Positions 5,365 through 9,796 of a DNA stretch of 9,796 bases are shown in pieces. The translations under genes were made by a program, and so were the position numbers. Within the stretch, counting starts at the first letter, position 1; each line of letters starts with the position of its first letter. The notes under the pieces were generated by a model. That model saw only the letters and a list, made by a program, of their open reading frames with translations, was not told the origin of the DNA and made no database searches. Location: contig JBIICS010000107.1 of NCBI GenBank assembly GCA_044238735.1, positions 1 to 9,796 on the forward strand, read 5' to 3'. Source of the DNA: JBIICS01 sp044238735. Its GTDB lineage: Bacteria > Bacteroidota > Bacteroidia > UBA4408.

Positions 5365-5887
5365 AACCTTAATTTCAAAGAAAACGCAAGGTTAGTTAGA
5401 TTATTGTATAAATTGTTTAATGAAAGGCCGGAGAAGAGTAAAATTGAATGTGTAAATAAAACCTAGATAGAAATAACTATTTAGTTTGATTAGAAATTTG
5501 GTAAAGGCAATATTTAAAATTTAATAGTCAAAAATATAACCTAAACAGCAAAAAAAAGAAGTAGGTATATATTTGATAAGAGATAATGGTTAGTCTTCAA
5601 GATTTAATATGACTACTTTGATCAATACCTAAATAAGTTATTTAAAATAGAACTACCGAAGAAGTTATTTTGATAATAACCAAAATCTACCAACAACTAT
5701 AATGTAAAGAGTTTACTTATATGATGAAATTGAAATAGAAGTTTGAAATAACTAATGGCGATTAATTACCAAATTTCGTTTCTACAGATCAGAATTAATC
5801 ATTTGATAATATGATCGAAACTTCTTACCTCCCCGCTTTACATAGGGTTTTAATTTAAACAATCCATAATGTAATCTTAAAAATTAA
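5365..5887. other. Gene-free AT-rich stretch of 523 bp
   Basis: I find no frame longer than about 20 codons on either strand. It holds weak dyads only: TAGGTAT (5562-5568) with ATACCTA (5625-5631) enclosing TAGTC/GACTA (5591-5595, 5611-5615); GTTATT (5664-5669) with AATAAC (5675-5680); and TTACAT (5838-5843) with ATGTAA (5869-5874), just after the GNAT stop, possibly a weak terminator for that cluster. It should also hold the promoter of the exported protein at 4528-5364, which I cannot place with confidence. Confidence 0.6.
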
Positions 5888-6394
5888 TTACTCTATAAGC
5901 TTCTCATAAGCTTTTCGCGGACTGCCTCTAAAGAAAACTTCACCACAGTAGGTATATCCCAGTTTTTTAAATAAGGAAAGCATAGCACTGTTATCAAAAT
6001 TGGTATCGGCTTTAATACTTTTGATGTTGTTTGTTCTTGCTAAATTTTCAATTTCTTTAAGCAAATAGGTAGCCATTCCTTTTCCAATAAATTCATCTGA
6101 AATAGCTACACGATGGTAAACAATAAAATCTTCATTGCTCAACCACTTACCAATTATACGTTCATACTCAGGTTCATCATTAATAAGTATGGCACAATAA
6201 CCTATTATTACCTTCTCCATTTCTAACACATAACCTACTCCTTTAAAAATATCATTTTTAACTACATCCGGATTAGGGTAACCATCCTGCCATTGATTGC
6301 TTCCGTCTTTTCTTCTACGTTCAATAGCTTGTTGCAATATTTGCCAAATTCTCTCAACTTCTGTAATTACAGCTTTCCTAAAAAATAAATTCAT
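5888..6394 (-). CDS. GNAT-family N-acetyltransferase
   Basis: This 168-residue single-domain protein of the GNAT superfamily transfers acetyl from acetyl-CoA to an amine. The acetyl-CoA-binding motif A is at about 93-114 (YHRVAISDEFIGKGMATYLL), with IGKGMA in place of the Q/RxxGxG/A loop. Motif B follows as ADTNFDNSAMLSLFKKLGY at 129-147. The N-terminal half carries the substrate-side helices (IWQILQQAIERRRKDGSNQW), a layout common in uncharacterised Bacteroidota and Firmicutes acetyltransferases. It lies 49 bp downstream of the beta-barrel gene on the same strand and may be the last gene of that cluster. The substrate, which could be a small molecule, an amino acid or a protein, cannot be read from the sequence. 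Confidence 0.88.
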   Translation of the reverse strand: MNLFFRKAVITEVERIWQILQQAIERRRKDGSNQWQDGYPNPDVVKNDIFKGVGYVLEMEKVIIGYCAILINDEPEYERIIGKWLSNEDFIVYHRVAISDEFIGKGMATYLLKEIENLARTNNIKSIKADTNFDNSAMLSLFKKLGYTYCGEVFFRGSPRKAYEKLIE

Positions 6395-6443
6395 AAAAGA
6401 GCAGTTTATAATTCGGTGTTTTTTTATTATGTATTCCTATAAA

Positions 6444-7457
6444 TTAATTTTTCTTTTTACTTTTTATAAATCGGGCCCCTAAAAATAAACCGTAGTTAAA
6501 TAAGTTCTGCCGTGTTGAGATATCCTTAAGATTAGATCTAAGCATTTCGGAATTAAAATAAACACCTGCAAAAAAGTATTCAGAATTTATTCCGGCATTT
6601 ACTTTAAAACGTGAAAATAAACCAACTGCACTATCAAATCTTCTTTCGTTAGATGTTGTGTATCGTTGTAACTGCCAACCTGGTCCTATAAATCCATTTA
6701 GGGCAGCATACAATTGCTTAAAAACAAAAGTATAGGCATATCCAGGAGCAAGCGAGTAAGTTATTTGTCGGTTCGTTCTTAAAGTCGATAAATTGGGGTA
6801 ATATGAGAATATTTCGGATGGAATTAATCCCATACTGGATAAACTCTGGTTGTAATTGTAAAAATTAATCAACATAAAAGACCCCCCTGATTTAAGTTGA
6901 ATAGCACTTTGATTAAATGCCGCATTATATGAATATTTTTTGGCTCTAAAAACAAAGAAATTATTGATGCCAAAATTAAAGAAGCGCAAATCAGTATTAT
7001 AATTTGGAGTAATAATTTTAAAACGATTAGGACCTGTAGAATAATATAAATTTTGATATTGATTATAATTAGCATCCAGAAAAAGCCAACGTCCGGAATA
7101 GCCAACACTAAAATCATTGTAAACACTTTCATTTAAAGTTCCTGTTTTAAAGGAATTAAATTTATAAGTGAGGCTGATTAGACCATATAAATTAAGTGTA
7201 ACACCGGATACGAGAGGGTTATAAGGGATATAATTTACCTGTCCGTTTTTTACATCTTTGTTAGCAATAAGACTATTTTTTTGAGGGGTAATAGAATAAT
7301 TTAAACCGTTAGCTCCAGTATTTATTTTGAGTGAAACAATAGTTTTAAATTTTTTGATGTATTCCTCATTGTTTTTTAAAATAGTAAATTCCAAGGCATT
7401 GCTATTTTTATTTAATGCAAGACAGAGTAAAGAAAGTATAATTACTATTTTGATCAT
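6444..7457 (-). CDS. Outer-membrane beta-barrel protein, DUF4421-like
   Basis: I start this gene at the ATG at 7457 (337 residues), because it overlaps the stop of the peptidase gene as ATGA and gives a clean signal peptide (MIKIVIILSLLCLALNKNSNA). An ATG 18 bases further upstream would add six residues in front of it. The mature part is rich in Tyr, Phe, Asn and Ser with alternating hydrophobic strands (LYGLISLTYKF at 90-100, WLFLDANYNQYQ at 124-135, FNFGINNFFVFRAKKYSYNA at 160-179, AGVYFNSEMLRSN at 297-309), as in an outer-membrane barrel. The stretch NQSAIQLKSGGSFMLINFYN (182-201) and the overall length recall the DUF4421 family of Bacteroidota; this assignment is from memory of the family and not certain. 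The terminal residues GARFIKSKKKN are basic. Function unknown; translational coupling suggests it works with the peptidase. Confidence 0.75.
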   Translation of the reverse strand: MIKIVIILSLLCLALNKNSNALEFTILKNNEEYIKKFKTIVSLKINTGANGLNYSITPQKNSLIANKDVKNGQVNYIPYNPLVSGVTLNLYGLISLTYKFNSFKTGTLNESVYNDFSVGYSGRWLFLDANYNQYQNLYYSTGPNRFKIITPNYNTDLRFFNFGINNFFVFRAKKYSYNAAFNQSAIQLKSGGSFMLINFYNYNQSLSSMGLIPSEIFSYYPNLSTLRTNRQITYSLAPGYAYTFVFKQLYAALNGFIGPGWQLQRYTTSNERRFDSAVGLFSRFKVNAGINSEYFFAGVYFNSEMLRSNLKDISTRQNLFNYGLFLGARFIKSKKKN

Positions 7458-8719
7458 TTGATGGTATCTACCCAATCGCAGATTAATGAGTAAATCTCGT
7501 TAAATTTAGTGAGGGGCAATGTTTCGGGCCTATCATAAATATCGTGATAGGCCTGAATTCCACCCATTGCATAAATAAATACGGCAGGTACATTTTTTTG
7601 GGTAAAAGGATAATGATCACTATTTGGGGCATTTGATCGGGCCTTAATAGCGATTAAATACTTTTTGTTATTGTTTATCTCTACCAGAGAATCAAATCTT
7701 TTTTGATTATTTGTTGAATTTACAACGGTTATACCCTCATCCCCGGTACCCATTAAATCTAAATTAATTAGGAATTTTATTTTCTTTATATCAATTACCG
7801 GATTTTGAACAAAATATTTAGAGCCTAAAAGGCCCATTTCTTCTCCGGCAAAAGCAATAAATAGAAAGTTGTATTTAGTATTTGGGGTAGCTTTATATTT
7901 ATTTGCAAGACTCAATAAAAGCGCTATTCCGCTGGCATTATCATTGGCCCCCGGAAAAATAACGTCTTTACCCATTCTACCTAAATGATCGTAATGGGCA
8001 GTAAAAACAATAAAACTATCTGATAGTTGTTCGGCTGGTATTTGTCCGAAAACATTATAAGTTTCGTGGTTATCAATTAATTCACTTTCAATAGAAAGGT
8101 CTATTTCCTTGGCTCCATTAATCCAAGCAGTTTTAGAAATCTCAATAATGGGTAATGTAGAAAAATAATTTCCTGCACCCCAGGTAAGTTTTTTATCATT
8201 CAATAAAATTAATCCTGCCGCAACTTCTTTATATACAAATAATTCTTCTTGCAATTTTTGTTTTTGGTTATTATCTAGCTCTGATAAATCTACTAGCAGA
8301 AAATGATCAGTTAATTTTCTTTTTAGCAACTTATTCATTTTCCTGTCGTTAATGAAATCCTTCTTGGTAATTTGTGTTATTTTAAAAATACCCTTTACAC
8401 TCCGAGAATAGAGTTGAACTAAATAATCTTTTCCAGGAGTTAAGATTTTTTGATCAACCTTGACAGTTAATTCTCCGGGAAATGAATTGATAGTAAAACC
8501 AAACTTCTGAAGGTATTTATTATTTATAGGTTTTAAACCAATATTTTTAAATTCATTCTCAATAAACAAGGCAGCTTTAACATCACCGTTGTTTACATAT
8601 CCTCTACCGTGATAACGTTCCGAACAAAGACTATCTATTAAAGTTCGAGCATACTTATCCGGCTGAGCATTTATACTAAATGCTATTAATAAAAAAAATA
8701 TAACTCCGATTTTTCTCAA
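7454..8719 (-). CDS. Secreted M28-family zinc metallopeptidase
   Basis: This 421-residue exported peptidase of family M28 is probably an aminopeptidase acting in the periplasm or outside the cell. The signal peptide is at 1-18 (MRKIGVIFFLLIAFSINA). The propeptide or PA-like insert spans about 75-215. The catalytic domain, from about 220 to 421, holds all the expected two-zinc residues: His242 and Asp244 in TAHYDHLG, Asp260 in GANDNASG (bridging ligand), Glu293 (catalytic base) and Glu294 in FAGEEMGLLGS, Asp321 in NLDLMG, and His392 in YHDIYDRPET, with SDHYPF at 368-372 in between. Nothing needed for activity is missing. The gene begins three bases after the stop of the 267-residue protein and overlaps the start of the barrel gene, so the three form one operon. 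Substrate specificity is not shown. Confidence 0.93.
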   Translation of the reverse strand: MRKIGVIFFLLIAFSINAQPDKYARTLIDSLCSERYHGRGYVNNGDVKAALFIENEFKNIGLKPINNKYLQKFGFTINSFPGELTVKVDQKILTPGKDYLVQLYSRSVKGIFKITQITKKDFINDRKMNKLLKRKLTDHFLLVDLSELDNNQKQKLQEELFVYKEVAAGLILLNDKKLTWGAGNYFSTLPIIEISKTAWINGAKEIDLSIESELIDNHETYNVFGQIPAEQLSDSFIVFTAHYDHLGRMGKDVIFPGANDNASGIALLLSLANKYKATPNTKYNFLFIAFAGEEMGLLGSKYFVQNPVIDIKKIKFLINLDLMGTGDEGITVVNSTNNQKRFDSLVEINNNKKYLIAIKARSNAPNSDHYPFTQKNVPAVFIYAMGGIQAYHDIYDRPETLPLTKFNEIYSLICDWVDTIK

Positions 8720-8722
8720 TCT

Positions 8723-9526
8723 TTAACTGTAGCGGCGTTCAACTAGCTCCTTAAATCCTAAGTACAATTCATATTCTTTATCCCAACCCATTTTAATTGT
8801 TAATTCAGACAATTTAATGGATGCTTCATCTAGCGAAGTTAGATTATTTAACTCATCTATACTTTGATTCATTAATTCAGCATTACCCTTAAATAAATTA
8901 TTAATAAATTGTAATCGTTGGTTAATACTTATAGCTGATTTTAAGTTTGCTATCGGAGGCCTTTTAGGATCTGCAATTTTTTTAAGTAATGGATTCGAAA
9001 ATTGAACACTTTTTATCTCAACTGTGTCTTCAACAATGGATTCGGGTTGCTGAAAAGCAGAAATTGTAGTCTCTGTTAGGCTAACTGAAGAAACATCAGT
9101 TGAAACATCCATTGTTTCCAGATTTTCTGCAAGCACGCTTTCGGTTAATTGATGTTTTTCTTCTGAAATACTAATTTTATTGGGCTCCTCACTTATTACA
9201 ATAATTGCTTCTTGAGAGGTAGCTGAAATGGGTTCAGTACTTCTTTCCTGAATATAAGCTTCTGCGTTTGTTACTTCCTTGATATCTATAGTGTTATTTA
9301 CTAGAGTTGACTCATTTTTATTAGAAGTCAAAAAATCATCTTCAAAAGTGTTTAGAAAATTTAAAACGATAGATTTTTCGTATAGTTTAGCAATTTTAGA
9401 GGATATAAATTCGAGCTCAATTTGAGGTATGTGATTATTCCACTCTAAATCATCGGCATGTTCTTTAATGCTACCAATTAGATGTAATATCTCGTTAAGT
9501 ACAATTTGTTTACGTTTATCTGCCAT
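8723..9526 (-). CDS. Conserved hypothetical helical protein, 267 residues
   Basis: I do not know a function for this protein. It has two folded ends and a disordered middle. Residues 1-65 are helical (KQIVLNEILHLIGSIKEHADD, FISSKIAKLYEKSIVLNFL). Residues 66-178 are low in structure and rich in Glu, Ser, Thr and Val. Residues 190-267 are a helical module containing ISINQRLQFINNLFKGN, SIDELNNLTSLDEA and LGFKELVERRYS, a pattern I associate with uncharacterised cytoplasmic proteins widespread in Bacteroidota. There is no signal peptide or membrane helix. It is the first gene of the operon with the M28 peptidase, three bases upstream of it, and is divergent from the thymidine kinase gene 54 bp away. 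Confidence 0.75.
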   Translation of the reverse strand: MADKRKQIVLNEILHLIGSIKEHADDLEWNNHIPQIELEFISSKIAKLYEKSIVLNFLNTFEDDFLTSNKNESTLVNNTIDIKEVTNAEAYIQERSTEPISATSQEAIIVISEEPNKISISEEKHQLTESVLAENLETMDVSTDVSSVSLTETTISAFQQPESIVEDTVEIKSVQFSNPLLKKIADPKRPPIANLKSAISINQRLQFINNLFKGNAELMNQSIDELNNLTSLDEASIKLSELTIKMGWDKEYELYLGFKELVERRYS

Positions 9527-9543
9527 TATTGCAAGGGTTTTTA

Positions 9544-9551
9544 TAAATTTG
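9544..9551 (+). promoter_or_regulatory. Candidate -7 box of the tdk promoter
   Basis: TAAATTTG matches the Bacteroidota -7 consensus TAnnTTTG exactly, and a start about seven bases downstream would give a leader of roughly 23 nt before the tdk ATG. I see no good TTTG at the -33 distance, so the call rests on one box. Confidence 0.45.
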
Positions 9552-9580
9552 TTAGCAATCAGCTAATTTAGTAATTTCTA

Positions 9581-9796
9581 ATGTTTCTCGAAAGTACCGG
9601 ACCACACAAACGCAAAGGAAGTATTGAGATAATATGCGGCTCTATGTTTTCGGGTAAAACAGAGGAATTAATCAGACGTTTGAAGCGTTCTCAGTACGCT
9701 AAACAGAAGGTTGAAATTTTTAAGCCTAATATAGATATACGATATCATCTGGAACAGGTAGTTTCGCATGATTCTAACACTATTCATTCAACACCG
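9581..9796 (+). CDS. tdk: Thymidine kinase, N-terminal part (cut by window edge)
   Basis: This is the start of a type II (TK1-like) thymidine kinase, which phosphorylates thymidine to dTMP with ATP in the cytoplasmic salvage pathway. The 72 codons present begin MFLESTGPHKRKGSIEIICG. The P-loop GSMFSGKTEE is at residues 20-29, followed by LIRRLKRSQYAKQKVEIFKP at 30-49, RYH at 54-56 and VVSHDSNTI at 60-68, all of which match the family at the expected spacing. The lid, the zinc-binding cysteines and the catalytic Glu lie beyond the right edge. The ATG at 9581 is the natural start, giving the short basic N-terminal extension usual in Bacteroidota. The frame has no stop and runs off the window. 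Confidence 0.95.
   Translation, partial: MFLESTGPHKRKGSIEIICGSMFSGKTEELIRRLKRSQYAKQKVEIFKPNIDIRYHLEQVVSHDSNTIHSTP

Noticed and set aside
6297..6482. Plus-strand 61-codon frame across the GNAT start
   Set aside because: It is antisense to the GNAT gene and the end of the barrel gene, with no context for a separate gene.
6869..7132. Minus-strand 87-codon frame inside the barrel gene
   Set aside because: It is an overlapping alternative frame of the same strand, rich in Ile and Leu from AT-rich codons, while the barrel frame has a signal peptide and coupling to the upstream gene.
7458..7475. Upstream ATG for the barrel gene at 7475
   Set aside because: It would put six mostly polar residues before the signal peptide; the ATG at 7457 gives the typical ATGA overlap and a normal signal sequence.

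Overview
The window is AT-rich (about one third G+C by eye) and reads as a chromosomal segment of a member of the Bacteroidota. The evidence is a MetX and a thymidine kinase of the type seen in that phylum, a PadR-PspC stress pair, a DUF4421-like outer-membrane barrel, and promoter boxes of the TAnnTTTG type with weak Shine-Dalgarno signals. I see no insertion sequences, tRNA or rRNA genes, CRISPR arrays or phage genes.

Layout, left to right. (a) 1-840, minus strand: a SAM-I riboswitch (676-778) heads a transcript carrying a 42-codon Cys-rich leader ORF (540-668), a 64-codon ORF of unknown role (299-493) and the 5' part of metX (1-296, cut by the window edge). (b) 885-918: a strong hairpin terminator for pspC. 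(c) 936-3516, minus strand: a promoter, two unannotated-size small ORFs (30 and 59 codons), a PadR-family repressor and a 583-residue PspC-domain membrane protein. This looks like an autoregulated envelope-stress operon. A 14-bp perfect inverted repeat flanks the promoter, and the left arm overlaps the start codon of the first small ORF. (d) 3607-4428, plus strand: a TerC-family membrane protein, transcribed divergently. (e) 4418-4518: nested inverted repeats between convergent genes. (f) 4528-5364, minus strand: an unrecognised exported protein, followed by about 520 bp without genes. (g) 5888-9526, minus strand: a tightly packed cluster in transcription order of a 267-residue helical protein, an M28 metallopeptidase, an outer-membrane beta-barrel (ATGA overlap) and a GNAT acetyltransferase. 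(h) 9581-9796, plus strand: the first 72 codons of thymidine kinase, cut by the window edge.

The most interesting region is the metX leader. A SAM sensor (methionine side) is followed directly by a short ORF ending in Cys-Cys-Cys-Trp-Cys with further Met and Cys codons, which could act as a second sensor (cysteine/methionine charging). The riboswitch P1 strand overlaps both the putative ribosome-binding region of this ORF and one arm of an inverted repeat whose other arm sits next to the Cys codons. The second most interesting region is the PadR promoter, with its flanking inverted repeat and small ORFs. Both interpretations are inference from the bare sequence and need comparative and experimental support.
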